Shown in pieces: positions 1 to 8,657 of a stretch of DNA of 20,237 nucleotides (positions within the stretch are counted from its first letter, which is position 1; every line of letters begins with the position of its first letter). Source of the stretch: SCRT01 sp036379455 (GTDB lineage Bacteria; Pseudomonadota; Gammaproteobacteria; Nevskiales; Nevskiaceae); assembly GCA_036379455.1 (NCBI GenBank), contig DASVGQ010000007.1:1-20237 (forward strand), in the 5' to 3' direction. The translations under genes and the position numbers were made by a program. A model generated the notes under the pieces. The model was not told the origin of the DNA and ran no database searches. It saw nothing but the letters and a program-made list of their open reading frames with translations.

Positions 1-806
1 GCGTGATCGCCAACTACACCGTCACGGAGAAGATGCTGCAGCACTTCATCCGCAAGGTGCAGAAGGGCCGCGTGATGCGGCCGATCACCCGCGTGGTCGT
101 GTGCGTGCCCTTCGGCTCCACGCAGGTTGAACGGCGCGCGATCCGCGAGTCGGTGGAAAACGCCGGCGCGCGCAAGGTCTACGTGATCGAGGAACCAGTC
201 GCCGCGGCGCTGGGCGCCGGCATCCCGATCTCGGAGGCACGCGGCTCGATGGTGGTCGATATCGGCGGCGGGACTTCAGAGGTCGCCGTCATCTCGCTCA
301 ACGGCATCGTCTACGCGGAGAGCGTGCGTATCGGCGGCGACAAGTTCGACGAAGCGATCGTGTCCTACGTGCGGCGCCAGTACAACATGCTGATCGGTGA
401 GGCCACGGCTGAGCGCATCAAGATCGAGATCGGCGCCGCGTTCCCGGGACCCGAGGTGCAGGAGATCGACGTGGTCGGGCGCCATCTGGCGGCCGGCGTG
501 CCGCGCAACTTCACCATGAACTCCAACGAGATCCTCGACTCGCTCCAGGAACCGTTGTCCGGCATCGTCAAGGCGGTCAAGCAGGCGCTCGAGCGCACGC
601 CGCCGGAGCTTGGCTCCGACGTCGCCGAGCGCGGCATCGTGCTGACCGGCGGCGGCGCCCTGCTGCGTGATCTCGACAAGCTCGTCTCCGAGGAAACCGG
701 GCTGCCCGTGGTGGTCGCCGAGGATCCACTGACCTGTGTCGCCCGCGGTGGCGGCATGCTGCTCGACATGCTCGATCGTCACGGTGACATCTACAGCATC
801 GATTGA
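1..806 (+). CDS. mreB: Rod-shape-determining protein MreB, 5'-truncated by window edge
   Basis: This is the C-terminal three quarters of MreB, the actin-like ATPase that polymerises under the inner membrane and guides lateral peptidoglycan synthesis. The reading frame is already open at the window edge; the first full codon is at 3. About 267 of the usual ~347 residues are present, so the true start lies outside and the GTG at 3 is not the start. Visible landmarks are the TQVERRAIRES stretch, the phosphate-2 loop VVDIGGGTSEVAVISLNG (about residues 87-104 of the fragment), the RIGGDKFDEAI segment and the adenosine motif LTGGGALLRDLDKL near the C-terminus, followed by VVVAEDPLTCVARGGG. These match E. 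coli MreB closely. mreC and mreD follow, as is usual. The closest alternative, FtsA or another actin-like protein, is excluded by near-continuous similarity to MreB. Confidence 0.98.
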   Translation, partial: VIANYTVTEKMLQHFIRKVQKGRVMRPITRVVVCVPFGSTQVERRAIRESVENAGARKVYVIEEPVAAALGAGIPISEARGSMVVDIGGGTSEVAVISLNGIVYAESVRIGGDKFDEAIVSYVRRQYNMLIGEATAERIKIEIGAAFPGPEVQEIDVVGRHLAAGVPRNFTMNSNEILDSLQEPLSGIVKAVKQALERTPPELGSDVAERGIVLTGGGALLRDLDKLVSEETGLPVVVAEDPLTCVARGGGMLLDMLDRHGDIYSID

Positions 807-877
807 CCGCCGCACCTCGGGCGAATCCCTTGCATGCCGCCGTGAGCGGCGGATGTGCCGACGTCGTCGGCGTGCGC

Positions 878-881
878 GGAG
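878..881 (+). promoter_or_regulatory. Ribosome binding site deciding the mreC start
   Basis: GGAG lies 6 bases upstream of the GTG at 888. The earlier in-frame GTG at 855 has no comparable Shine-Dalgarno sequence, so 888 is preferred. Confidence 0.5.
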
Positions 882-887
882 CCGCGC

Positions 888-1874
888 GTGAGCAGCCTGC
901 GTCGTGACAACACCCGGCAACCCTTGTTCCGGCGGCGTACCGCGGTCCGGCTGCGCTTCATCATGCTGCTGGCCATCGCGGCCCTGCTCTTCTACCTTGA
1001 CGTCAGCGGCCGCACCGTGCACCCCGTACGCCAGTGGACGGCGTGGGCCATGCAGCCGATCGCATGGGTGGCGTCGCTGCCGCACGCCGTGGCAACCCTC
1101 GGGACAAACCTGCACGGGCGCCCGGCGCTGCTGGCAGAGAACCGCGAGCTGCGGGACAAGCAGTTCGTCCTCGACGCACGCCTGTCTCGCATGCAGGCGC
1201 TCGAGGCGGAGAACCGCCGCCTGCGGTCACTGCTGGCGTCCTCCACCACGATCGACCAGCGCATGCTGGTCGCGGAGATCCTGGAGGCAAGCCAGGCGCC
1301 ATACCGCAACCAGATCCTGCTGGACAAGGGGTCGGCCAACGACGTGTACGTCGGGCAGGCGGTGGTCGATGCCGGCGGCGTGCTGGGCCAGATCATCCAG
1401 GTCCACCGAAACACGTCTGTCGCCCTGCTGATCACCGACCCGCAGAGCGGCATCCCGGTGGAGATCAACCGCACCGGGCTGCACACGGTGGCGCTGGGTC
1501 GCGGCGAAGGCGAGACACTTTCACTGCCGTTCCTGCCGAACACGGCGGACGTGCATATCGGCGACCTGCTGGTGTCGTCGGGGCTGGGCGGCCGCTTCCC
1601 CGCCGGATATCCGGTCGGTCACATCACGGAGCTGCGTCACCCCGCCGGCGAGAGCTTCATGGAGGCCATCGCCACGCCCACGGCACAGATCGGGCAGGGG
1701 CGCCAGGTGCTGCTGGTGTGGAACGGCGAGGGGGCTCCCATCGCCCTGCCCAAGCTGCCGGTACAGGTCGCGCCGCCGGGCGCCGCCGAGGGCAAAGGCA
1801 AACCGGCACGCCGGCCGCGCGCAGGAAAGCCCGCTGCGGCCGCCTCGAAGACCCCCTCCACGCCCCGCCGGTGA
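888..1874 (+). CDS. mreC: Rod-shape-determining protein MreC
   Basis: MreC is a bitopic inner-membrane protein whose periplasmic part links MreB filaments to PBP2 and RodA and activates them. The frame is also open from a GTG at 855 (339 aa). I choose the GTG at 888 (328 aa) because it has a GGAG at proper spacing and gives a normal short basic N-terminus. A basic stretch is followed by one membrane segment (LRFIMLLAIAALLFYLD) at about residues 21-38. A coiled-coil region (RELRDKQFVLDARLSRMQALEAENRRLRSLL) covers about residues 85-116. The beta-barrel periplasmic domain contains DKGSANDVYVGQAVV and LLITDPQSGIPVEINRTG, both typical of MreC. The tail after about residue 285 is rich in Pro, Ala and basic residues and probably disordered. 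The stop codon overlaps the mreD start in the four bases GTGA. Confidence 0.95.
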   Translation: MSSLRRDNTRQPLFRRRTAVRLRFIMLLAIAALLFYLDVSGRTVHPVRQWTAWAMQPIAWVASLPHAVATLGTNLHGRPALLAENRELRDKQFVLDARLSRMQALEAENRRLRSLLASSTTIDQRMLVAEILEASQAPYRNQILLDKGSANDVYVGQAVVDAGGVLGQIIQVHRNTSVALLITDPQSGIPVEINRTGLHTVALGRGEGETLSLPFLPNTADVHIGDLLVSSGLGGRFPAGYPVGHITELRHPAGESFMEAIATPTAQIGQGRQVLLVWNGEGAPIALPKLPVQVAPPGAAEGKGKPARRPRAGKPAAAASKTPSTPRR

Positions 1875-2356
1875 ACCCGCTACGCCTCGTCACGGTCTAC
1901 CTGTGCAGCCTGATCCTCGGCCTGTTCCTGCAGTTCATGCCGCCGCCCGGCGACGGCGCGTTGTTCTGGCCGTCCTGGTCGATGCTGATCCTCGCAGCGT
2001 GGGCACTGAACATGCATGGCCCGCATCTTCTGGCGGCGCTCGTGCTGGGAGTGGCTCTGGATGTCGGTTTCTCGAGTACCTTGGGGGAGCACGCGGTGGT
2101 CTTGCTGCTCACCACTTACGTCGTCATGCGCGCCGCGCCGCGCCTGGAGCTGCGCGCGTGGTGGCAGGTCGCCCTGCTGCTCGCGCCACTGTGGCTCGGC
2201 GGCACTTTCCTGATGATGGTGTTCGACCACTTCACGCACCACGAGGCTGGCATCTCCGCCCGCTGGCTTCCGGTCGTGTCGGAAGCGCTGCTCTGGCCAA
2301 TCGTCAACCGCATCGTGGCGCGCCTGGCCAAGCCCGCCTACCCGGGCGCGGTGTGA
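1871..2356 (+). CDS. mreD: Rod-shape-determining protein MreD
   Basis: MreD is a small polytopic inner-membrane protein of the elongasome. It works with MreC and is needed for rod shape. The 161-residue product starts at GTG 1871, which overlaps the mreC stop (GTGA); this is the only start that fits the family length of about 160 residues. The protein is strongly hydrophobic with four to five predicted membrane segments, beginning with LVTVYLCSLILGLFLQFM. It contains a polar WPSWSMLILAAWAL stretch and a conserved-looking GVALDVGFSSTLGEHAVV segment at about residues 59-76, which resembles the GLLLDVLSGSPLGXHAL region of MreD. The short C-terminal tail after the last segment is basic. Position between mreC and mrdA supports the call. 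mrdA starts 7 bases downstream, so co-transcription is likely. Confidence 0.93.
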   Translation: MNPLRLVTVYLCSLILGLFLQFMPPPGDGALFWPSWSMLILAAWALNMHGPHLLAALVLGVALDVGFSSTLGEHAVVLLLTTYVVMRAAPRLELRAWWQVALLLAPLWLGGTFLMMVFDHFTHHEAGISARWLPVVSEALLWPIVNRIVARLAKPAYPGAV

Positions 2357-2363
2357 GGCTGCG

Positions 2364-4289
2364 ATGAGTACCTTCGACGACATCAAGAACCTCTACGAGG
2401 AACGCCTGCGCTTCTCGCGCCGCGCGGCCATCGCGGGGGCGGTCGGCCTCGCCATGATCACCGTGATCGCCCTGCGCCTGACGCAGCTGCAGGTCGTCCA
2501 GCACGACTACTACAGCACGCGTTCCGACGACAACCGCATGCGCGTGGTGCCGGTGGCGCCCGTCCGCGGCCTGATCTATGACCGCAATGGCGTGGTTCTG
2601 GCGCAGAACCTGCCGTCCTTCGACCTCGTGATCACGCGCGACGCGGTGCCGGACCTGCCCGCCACGCTCGCGCACCTGCGCACGATCCTGCCTGTCACCG
2701 ATGAAGACCTGGCGCGCTTCCGGGAGCGCGCCCGCACGACGCCGGCTTACCGCCCGGTGCCGCTGCTCACGAACCTCAGCGCCGAAAACGTCGCCCGCTT
2801 CGAGGTCAACCGCTACCGATACCAGGGCGTCGACATCCAGGCCGGGCTGGTGCGCAGCTACCCGACCGGGAAGTACACGTCTCACGTGATTGGTTACGTC
2901 GGTGGCATCACGGCCGAGAACCTGAAGCAGATCAATCCCGATCAGTACGCGGGACTCACGCAGATCGGCCGCGCGGGCGTCGAGCGCAGCCACGAGGACG
3001 CGTTGCGCGGCACGCCGGGGACGAAGATCGTCGAAGCCAACGCGGTCGGCCGTCCGCTGCGTGAACTCGGCTACAAGTCGGGCATCAACGGCAAGAGCCT
3101 GTACCTGACGATCGACATGCGGCTGCAGAATGTCGCCGAGCAGGCGCTGGGCGAGCTTGACGGCGCGGTCGTCGCGCTCGATCCGCGCAATGGAGAAATC
3201 CTCGCGCTGGTCAGCAAGCCCGGCTTCGATCCGTCGCTGTTCGTCAACGGCCTCAGCCAGGCCAACTACGAGGCGCTGCTGCAGGACCCCGACAAGCCGC
3301 TCTATGACCGCGCCCTGCAGGGACTGTTCGCGCCGGGCTCGACGATCAAACCGTTCATGGGCTTTGCCGGTCTGCAAGCCGGTACGTTGACCGCGAAGAC
3401 GACTTTCTACTGCCCCGGTTATTTCACGCTGCCGAACTCCTCGCGCCACTTCCGCGACTGGAAACGCACCGGGCACGGAACGGTCGACCTGCAGCACGGC
3501 ATCCAGGAATCCTGCGACGTTTTCTTCTACAACACGGCCTATCAGCTTGGAATCGCGCGCATCGACGAGTATCTCGCGCCTTTCGGTTTCGGCCAGCTCA
3601 CGGGCGTCGACCTGCCGGGAGAACGCGCAGGCCTGATGCCCAATCCAGACTGGGTGGCGAAGAACCGTCATCACGCCTGGTATCCAGGTGAAACCCTCAA
3701 CACCGGCATTGGCCAGGGCATCTGGAAAGTGACGCCGATGCAGCTGGCCGCCGCCACGGCACGCGTTGCGATGCACGGACTCGGGTTCGCGCCGCACATC
3801 GTCCGCGCGGTCGGCGATCCCGGCAACGGCAAGCTGGCGGTGGTCCCACCGACGCCACTGCCGGCCATCGAGGAAACCCAGCCCGGCAACTGGAAGCAGA
3901 TCATCGACGGCATGCAGGCCGTGGCGCAGAAGGTGCACGGCACGGCATGGCGCATCGGCCGTGATGCGCCCTACCCGATCGCCGCCAAGACCGGCTCCGC
4001 GCAGGTCGTGGGGTTGGCGCAGGGCGCCGCCTCACAACGGGATCAGGTCGACGTGCCGCTCAAGTACCGTGACAACGCGCTGTTCATTGCCTTCGCGCCA
4101 GCCGACGACCCGAAGATCGTCGTGGCGGTCGTCGCCGAGCACGGTGTTCACGGCGGTTCGGCGGCGGCGCCCGTGGCGCGCGAAGTGATGGACATGTACC
4201 TGCTCGGGCACATCGTCTATGGGCAGCCCGACGCCAAGACGAGTTCACAGCCCACCGTGGCGCCAGCCGACGCTGGAGAAGCGAATTGA
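2364..4289 (+). CDS. mrdA: Penicillin-binding protein 2, elongasome D,D-transpeptidase
   Basis: PBP2 crosslinks new peptidoglycan during cell elongation and forms a synthase with RodA, which makes the glycan strand. The 641-residue length fits the family (E. coli 633). A cytoplasmic N-terminus is followed by a single membrane anchor (AAIAGAVGLAMITVIALRL, about residues 20-38). The pedestal or dimerisation domain contains PVRGLIYDRNGVVLAQNLPS and RYRYQGVDIQAGLVRSYPTG. The C-terminal transpeptidase domain has all three active-site motifs: STIK with nucleophile Ser326, SCD at Ser383, and KTG at Lys542 (KTGSAQ here, where KTGTAQ is usual). The ATG at 2364 is the family-consistent start. The stop overlaps the TTG start of rodA (TTGA). 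PBP3/FtsI is less likely because of the SCD motif and the rodA neighbour. Confidence 0.97.
   Translation: MSTFDDIKNLYEERLRFSRRAAIAGAVGLAMITVIALRLTQLQVVQHDYYSTRSDDNRMRVVPVAPVRGLIYDRNGVVLAQNLPSFDLVITRDAVPDLPATLAHLRTILPVTDEDLARFRERARTTPAYRPVPLLTNLSAENVARFEVNRYRYQGVDIQAGLVRSYPTGKYTSHVIGYVGGITAENLKQINPDQYAGLTQIGRAGVERSHEDALRGTPGTKIVEANAVGRPLRELGYKSGINGKSLYLTIDMRLQNVAEQALGELDGAVVALDPRNGEILALVSKPGFDPSLFVNGLSQANYEALLQDPDKPLYDRALQGLFAPGSTIKPFMGFAGLQAGTLTAKTTFYCPGYFTLPNSSRHFRDWKRTGHGTVDLQHGIQESCDVFFYNTAYQLGIARIDEYLAPFGFGQLTGVDLPGERAGLMPNPDWVAKNRHHAWYPGETLNTGIGQGIWKVTPMQLAAATARVAMHGLGFAPHIVRAVGDPGNGKLAVVPPTPLPAIEETQPGNWKQIIDGMQAVAQKVHGTAWRIGRDAPYPIAAKTGSAQVVGLAQGAASQRDQVDVPLKYRDNALFIAFAPADDPKIVVAVVAEHGVHGGSAAAPVAREVMDMYLLGHIVYGQPDAKTSSQPTVAPADAGEAN
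4275..4278 (+). promoter_or_regulatory. Ribosome binding site for the TTG start of rodA
   Basis: GGAG inside the 3' end of mrdA lies 7 bases before TTG 4286. It supports use of this rare start codon and the TTGA overlap. Confidence 0.5.
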
Positions 4290-5413
4290 GCGGCGACACC
4301 GTGCTGCAGGAGCACGATGCACAGCGCAACCCGCGTCATCTGATCCTGAGCCACGTCGATCCGTGGTTGCTGGGACTGCTGCTGCTGACCTGTGCCATCG
4401 GACTGGCGACGCTCTACTCGGCTACCGACGGCTCGCGATCGATGGTCATCGACCAGGCCGAGCGATTGGTGCTCGGAGTCGTCGTGATGTTTACCATCGC
4501 ACAGATTCCGCCTGAATGGCTGCGCCGCATCGCGCCGTGGCTCTACGGCTTCGCGCTGCTGCTGTTGGTGGCCGTCATCGCTCTCGGCTACCACAGCAAG
4601 GGCGCACAGCGTTGGCTCGTGATCGGGCCGCTGCGCTTCCAGCCGGCGGAGCTGATGAAGCTCGGCATGCCGCTGGCTATCGCCGCGTTCTTGCACGCCA
4701 AGACGCTACCGCCCTCGGTGTGGACCACGTTGAGCTCGCTGGTGATCATCATGGTTCCGGTCGGGCTCATCGCCATGCAGCCCGATCTCGGCACGGCCGT
4801 GCTGGTGCTGGCGACCGGCCTGCTGGCGCTCTACTTCGGCGGCCTGCGGTGGCGCTGGGTGCTTGCCGCGACCGCGTTGATCCTGGCCGCGGCGCCGGTC
4901 ATCTGGCTGCGCCTCCATGATTATCAGCGCGAACGTCTTTTGACCTTCCTCAATCCTGGCCGCGACCCGCTCGGCGCGGGTTACCACATCACGCAGAGCA
5001 AGATCGCCATCGGTTCGGGCGGCTTCTGGGGCAAGGGCTGGCTGCTCGGAACGCAGGCCAAGCTCGACTTCCTGCCGGAGGCCCACACCGACTTCATCTT
5101 CTCGGTGTTCGCCGAGGAAATGGGCCTCATCGGGGTCATGGTCCTGCTCACGCTGTATCTTGCCATCGTGGCGCGCTGCATGATCATCGCGATGCGCGCG
5201 CAGGACAGCTTCCAGCGCATCCTCGCGGGTAGCCTCGGCATGACCTTCTTCGTCTACGTCTTCATCAACGTGGGCATGGTCGTTGGCCTGCTGCCGGTGG
5301 TCGGCGTCCCGCTGCCGCTGGTGAGTTACGGCGGCACTTCGATGGTGAGCCTGCTGGCGGGCTTCGGTATGCTCATGGCGATCCACACCCACCGCAAGCT
5401 GCTGACGAATTGA
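4286..5413 (+). CDS. rodA: Peptidoglycan glycosyltransferase RodA
   Basis: RodA (MrdB) is the SEDS-family glycosyltransferase that polymerises lipid II into glycan strands during elongation, acting in the inner membrane with PBP2. The product is 375 residues, essentially the family length (E. coli 370), with about ten hydrophobic membrane segments. The SEDS signatures are present: the KGAQRWLVIGPLRFQPAELMK region after the third segment, and FLPEAHTDFIFSVFAEEMG, whose Asp269 corresponds to the essential Asp262 of E. coli RodA. The C-terminal GVPLPLVSYGGTSMVSLLAGFGM segment is also diagnostic. FtsW is less likely given adjacency to mrdA. The start is TTG 4286, overlapping the mrdA stop; a GGAG 7 bases upstream supports it. 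The 3' end overlaps the mltB start in another TTGA. Confidence 0.96.
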   Translation: MSGDTVLQEHDAQRNPRHLILSHVDPWLLGLLLLTCAIGLATLYSATDGSRSMVIDQAERLVLGVVVMFTIAQIPPEWLRRIAPWLYGFALLLLVAVIALGYHSKGAQRWLVIGPLRFQPAELMKLGMPLAIAAFLHAKTLPPSVWTTLSSLVIIMVPVGLIAMQPDLGTAVLVLATGLLALYFGGLRWRWVLAATALILAAAPVIWLRLHDYQRERLLTFLNPGRDPLGAGYHITQSKIAIGSGGFWGKGWLLGTQAKLDFLPEAHTDFIFSVFAEEMGLIGVMVLLTLYLAIVARCMIIAMRAQDSFQRILAGSLGMTFFVYVFINVGMVVGLLPVVGVPLPLVSYGGTSMVSLLAGFGMLMAIHTHRKLLTN

Positions 5414-6417
5414 TCCGCCTGATCGCCGCCGCCGTGCTGCTCGCCTGCTCCTGCGCGGCGTGGGCGGATTTCAGCGATGCGCCGCGCGTACCAGTGCTCC
5501 TCGAGCAGCTGCAGGCCCGTTACGGGTTCACCGCAAGCCAGCTCAACGACGTGCGCGCCACGCTGCGCGGCGCACAGCTGATGCCGCAGCTGCTTCACGA
5601 AGAGCGCCATGCCAAAGAGAAGACGCTGGCGTGGAGCGCCTACCGGAAAATCGCCGTCAACGCGCGCAATGTGACGGCGGGGCTGGCGTTCATGCACGAG
5701 AACCAGCGCTGGCTCGACAAGGCAGAGGCAATCTACGGCGTGCCGCCGAGCGTCATCACCGCGATCCTCGGGGTGGAGACCCGTTACGGGCGCAACACGG
5801 GCCACGTGCGGACCATCGATGCCCTGTCAACCATGGCCTTCGAGCACGACCGGCGCAGCGACTTCTTCTTCTCGGAGCTCGAGCAGTTCTTCGTGCTGTG
5901 CCGGGACGACGGACTCGATCCATCCACCGTGCAAGGGTCCTATGCGGGCGCGCTCGGCATGGCCCAGTTCATGCCCAGCAACTACCGGCGGCTGGCGGTG
6001 GATTTCGACGGCAGCGGTACGGCAAACCTGTGGTCCGCGCCAGATGCCATCGGCAGCATTGCCAACTACCTGGTTCACTACGATCCGGTGCGTCGCTGGC
6101 AGCGGGGCATGCCGATCATGCTGCCGGCAACCGCGCCCGGCAGGCTGCCTGCCGACGTAACGGTCAACCCGCGACAAATCGACTCGCTCGTCGGGTCGCT
6201 CGAACAAGGCGGCATCCGCAGCGCATCCGGCGTAGTACTTCCCGCCAGCCTGCCCGCGGCGTTTGTCCGGCTTGACGGCGCAGGGACGCAGCAGGCAGAC
6301 TGGATGGTACTCTCGCCGTTCTACGCAATAATGTCGTACAACCCGCGGATCTTCTATGCCATGGCCGTGTCGCAGCTCGCTCAAGAGCTCGCGCACGCGC
6401 GGCGGGGGGATCGGTGA
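5410..6417 (+). CDS. mltB: Lytic murein transglycosylase B
   Basis: MltB cuts the glycan strand between MurNAc and GlcNAc and leaves 1,6-anhydroMurNAc ends, making room in the periplasmic wall for new strands. The 335-residue product starts at TTG 5410, overlapping the rodA stop, and begins with a signal peptide that probably ends at AWA (residue 19). An LLAC stretch at residues 10-13 could be a lipobox, but the hydrophobic region before it is short, so I favour ordinary Sec cleavage; E. coli MltB is a lipoprotein. The SLT_2 domain shows ILGVETRYGRNTG with catalytic Glu123, matching E. coli MltB Glu162, then GSYAGALGMAQFMPSNYR and SIANYLVHYDP, all family hallmarks. No C-terminal peptidoglycan-binding domain is visible. 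In Pseudomonas the equivalent position is held by sltB1. Confidence 0.95.
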   Translation: MIRLIAAAVLLACSCAAWADFSDAPRVPVLLEQLQARYGFTASQLNDVRATLRGAQLMPQLLHEERHAKEKTLAWSAYRKIAVNARNVTAGLAFMHENQRWLDKAEAIYGVPPSVITAILGVETRYGRNTGHVRTIDALSTMAFEHDRRSDFFFSELEQFFVLCRDDGLDPSTVQGSYAGALGMAQFMPSNYRRLAVDFDGSGTANLWSAPDAIGSIANYLVHYDPVRRWQRGMPIMLPATAPGRLPADVTVNPRQIDSLVGSLEQGGIRSASGVVLPASLPAAFVRLDGAGTQQADWMVLSPFYAIMSYNPRIFYAMAVSQLAQELAHARRGDR

Positions 6418-7370
6418 GGTCGGGCATCCGACGCCTGGTGCTGCATTGCAGCCTGCTGTTGATGCCTTCTCTCGCGTTGATCGGTTGCGGAATGCAGCCC
6501 CTACAGCCGACGGCGAGTGCGCCGGAAGTGGCGTCGGCGAGCAAATCCCCTGCGAACGCGCGGGCGGACGCCGTCGCGAGTGTCCCGCGGGTGGGAGGCC
6601 GCTCCGACGACTCGGCAGAAGCCGGCAGCGCGGAACCGGACTGGCAACCCTCCGGCGACAATGACAACCCGGCGAGCTATACCGTCGGCGGCAAGACCTA
6701 CCACGTCCTGCAGCGCGACGCGGACTTCACGCAGACCGGCGAAGCGTCGTGGTACGGCAAGAAGTTCCAGGGCCGACCTACCGCAAGCGGGCAGCCCTAC
6801 GATATGTACGCGATGACGGCCGCGCACCCGACGCTGCCGATCCCAAGCTACGTGAAGGTCACGAATCTCCGCAACGGCAAGTCCGCGATCGTCCGTATCA
6901 ACGATCGCGGCCCCTTCCACAAGGGCCGCATCATCGACCTCTCCTACGCGGCGGCGGCGAAGATCGGCATGCTCAATCACGGCAGCGCCAAGGTGAAGCT
7001 GGCGGTCATCACGCCGCGCAAGCCGGCCTCGCCGGAGGTGCCGCCGGAAATGGTGGCGTCGGCAAAGGGCAAGCTCCGCAAGGTAGCGCTGCACAATCAC
7101 CCTGCGGGTGAACATCGATCCGCGCGACAGGTAGCCGAGAACAGCCGCTACCTCCAGGCGGGGATCTTCCTGGACCGTGACAACGCGGCGGTCCTGCGCG
7201 ACCGTATCCAGAACGCGGGGGTCACCGGCCTCCAGCTGGTGCCAGGCGAGTACGCAGGTACGCCCGCGACGCGCGTACTGATCGGTCCCCTGGAGGGATC
7301 CACGCAGCTGCAGGCGGTCCGTCAACAGCTTGCGGACAACGGGATTCCGTCGACGCCCAGCTATCGCTGA
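6414..7370 (+). CDS. rlpA: Septal-ring lytic transglycosylase RlpA, lipoprotein
   Basis: RlpA is an outer-membrane lipoprotein. In Pseudomonas it is a lytic transglycosylase acting on glycan strands stripped of peptides. The product is 318 residues from GTG 6414, which overlaps the mltB stop (GTGA). The lipoprotein signal ends in LIGC with Cys25. A low-complexity linker follows to about residue 80. The double-psi beta-barrel domain spans about residues 100-205 and shows GEASWYGKKFQGRPTASGQ, the TAAHPTLPIPS stretch with its His, and the INDRGPFHKGRIIDLSYAAA motif with the conserved Asp. A C-terminal SPOR domain (about residues 240-318, beginning YLQAGIF) should bind denuded septal glycans. The dacA genes downstream match the conserved order. 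Confidence 0.95.
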   Translation: MRSGIRRLVLHCSLLLMPSLALIGCGMQPLQPTASAPEVASASKSPANARADAVASVPRVGGRSDDSAEAGSAEPDWQPSGDNDNPASYTVGGKTYHVLQRDADFTQTGEASWYGKKFQGRPTASGQPYDMYAMTAAHPTLPIPSYVKVTNLRNGKSAIVRINDRGPFHKGRIIDLSYAAAAKIGMLNHGSAKVKLAVITPRKPASPEVPPEMVASAKGKLRKVALHNHPAGEHRSARQVAENSRYLQAGIFLDRDNAAVLRDRIQNAGVTGLQLVPGEYAGTPATRVLIGPLEGSTQLQAVRQQLADNGIPSTPSYR

Positions 7371-7380
7371 GCACACATCG

Positions 7381-7437
7381 CCGCGCGGTACGCGCGGTGA
7401 TTCCCTGTGACGCGCTGTACGGGGTGCTCGACGCCCC
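7381..7437 (+). other. Two GC-rich stem-loops between rlpA and the first dacA
   Basis: A perfect 7-bp inverted repeat CCGCGCG-GTA-CGCGCGG lies at 7381-7397, just after the rlpA stop. A second stem, GGGGTG-ctcga-CGCCCC (one G-T pair), lies at 7421-7437. Neither is followed by a T tract, so they are not classical intrinsic terminators. They could slow transcription or protect mRNA ends at what looks like an operon boundary. The 138-bp gap is otherwise without a recognisable promoter. Confidence 0.35.
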
Positions 7438-7508
7438 CTAAGATGCGCGCGGCAAACGGTATCTTCCCGCGATCACCGCGGCTCGTTTCCTTGGTGGAGC
7501 TCCTGTCG

Positions 7509-8657
7509 ATGAAGAACGCCCTCGGGGCGCTGCTTGCGCTGCTGACCCTGCCGCTGGCGGCACACGCCGCCTTCACGCCACCGCCGCCGGACATCCAGGG
7601 CAGCAGCTACGTGCTCATGGACTACACCAGCGGTGATGTGATTGCGTCCAAGGACCCCGAGCTGCGCGTGGCGCCGGCGTCCATCACGAAGACGATGACG
7701 CTGTACATCGTATTCGACCTCCTCAAGAAGGGCCGCCTGCACATGGGCGACAAGGCGGTGGTCAGCGAAGCCGCGTGGCGCACGGGGCTCGACAGCTCGG
7801 CGTCGCGGATGTTCCTCGACCTGCATTCGCAGGTGAGCGTGCAGGATCTGATCCGCGGCATCATCGTCTCTTCCGGCAACGATGCGTCCATCACCATCGC
7901 CGAACACGTTGCCGGCAGCGTCGACGCCTTCGCGGCGCTGATGAACCAGTACGCAAAGCAGCTGGGCATGACGCACAGCCACTTCACGAACCCCGACGGG
8001 CTGCCCGATCCCGAGCTGTATTCGACCGCCGGAGACCTCGCGCTGCTCGCGCGCCACCTCATCCGGGACTTCCCGCAGTACTACCCGATGTTCGCGGAGA
8101 AGGAGTTCACCTACAACGGCATCAAGCAGCTCAACCGCAACCGTCTGCTGTTCACCGACCCCTCAGTGGATGGCCTGAAGACAGGCTTCACGGACGCTGC
8201 CGGCTACTGCCTGCTGGCGTCGGCGCACCGCAACGACCGCCGCATGATCTCGATCGTGATGGGCACCAAGAGCGCGAAGTACCGCAACGTCGCCAACGAG
8301 CAGCTGCTCAACTACGGCTTCCAGTTCTTCGAGACCGCGCAACTGCTGGGCAAAGGGCAGCCGGCGGTGCAGGCGCGCGTCTACAAGGGTGCGAGCGAGC
8401 AGCTGCCGGTAGGGACGGTCGATCCGCTCTTCATTGCGCTGCCACGTGGCGAGAGCAAGAGCGTGAAGATCGTGCCGACGCTCAAGGGACCGATCCTGGC
8501 GCCGGTCGCCGCAGGCCAAGTCGTCGGCAGCGCCGCCATCGTGCTGGGGGACAAGACGCTGAACACGGTGCCGCTCGTCGCGCTGCAGGAAGTCCCCAAG
8601 GGCGGGCTCGTACACCGGCTCGTCGACCAGGCGCGGCTGTGGATGGGCGCCCACTGA
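7509..8657 (+). CDS. dacA: D-alanyl-D-alanine carboxypeptidase (PBP5/6 family), first copy
   Basis: Low-molecular-weight penicillin-binding protein that removes the terminal D-Ala from peptidoglycan pentapeptides in the periplasm, limiting crosslinking. The frame is open upstream, but ATG 7509 (382 aa) is chosen because GGAG lies 9 bases before it and a signal peptide begins there, cleaved after AHA (residue 20). The active-site motifs are SITK with nucleophile Ser58 and Lys61, SGN at Ser122, and KTG at Lys224. The all-beta C-terminal domain and an amphipathic last helix (GGLVHRLVDQARLWM) that anchors such enzymes to the inner membrane are present. It is followed by a second copy in the same direction, with which it shares an identical 27-residue block around KTG (residues 213-239). 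I cannot say which copy is orthologous to E. coli dacA or dacC. Confidence 0.95.
   Translation: MKNALGALLALLTLPLAAHAAFTPPPPDIQGSSYVLMDYTSGDVIASKDPELRVAPASITKTMTLYIVFDLLKKGRLHMGDKAVVSEAAWRTGLDSSASRMFLDLHSQVSVQDLIRGIIVSSGNDASITIAEHVAGSVDAFAALMNQYAKQLGMTHSHFTNPDGLPDPELYSTAGDLALLARHLIRDFPQYYPMFAEKEFTYNGIKQLNRNRLLFTDPSVDGLKTGFTDAAGYCLLASAHRNDRRMISIVMGTKSAKYRNVANEQLLNYGFQFFETAQLLGKGQPAVQARVYKGASEQLPVGTVDPLFIALPRGESKSVKIVPTLKGPILAPVAAGQVVGSAAIVLGDKTLNTVPLVALQEVPKGGLVHRLVDQARLWMGAH

Noticed and set aside
1034..1870. Long in-frame extension upstream of mreD
   Set aside because: It overlaps mreC in another frame and would add about 280 low-complexity residues. The GTG at 1871 gives the normal family length.
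2304..3938. Long minus-strand open frame (544 codons) opposite mrdA
   Set aside because: It is antisense to an intact PBP2 gene with all motifs. Its translation is Arg/Asp/Val-rich with no recognisable domain, as expected from a shadow frame in GC-rich DNA.
5437..5448. Lipobox (LLAC) making MltB a lipoprotein
   Set aside because: The cysteine would be residue 13 with a very short hydrophobic region. Sec cleavage after AWA at residue 19 is more likely, though not certain.
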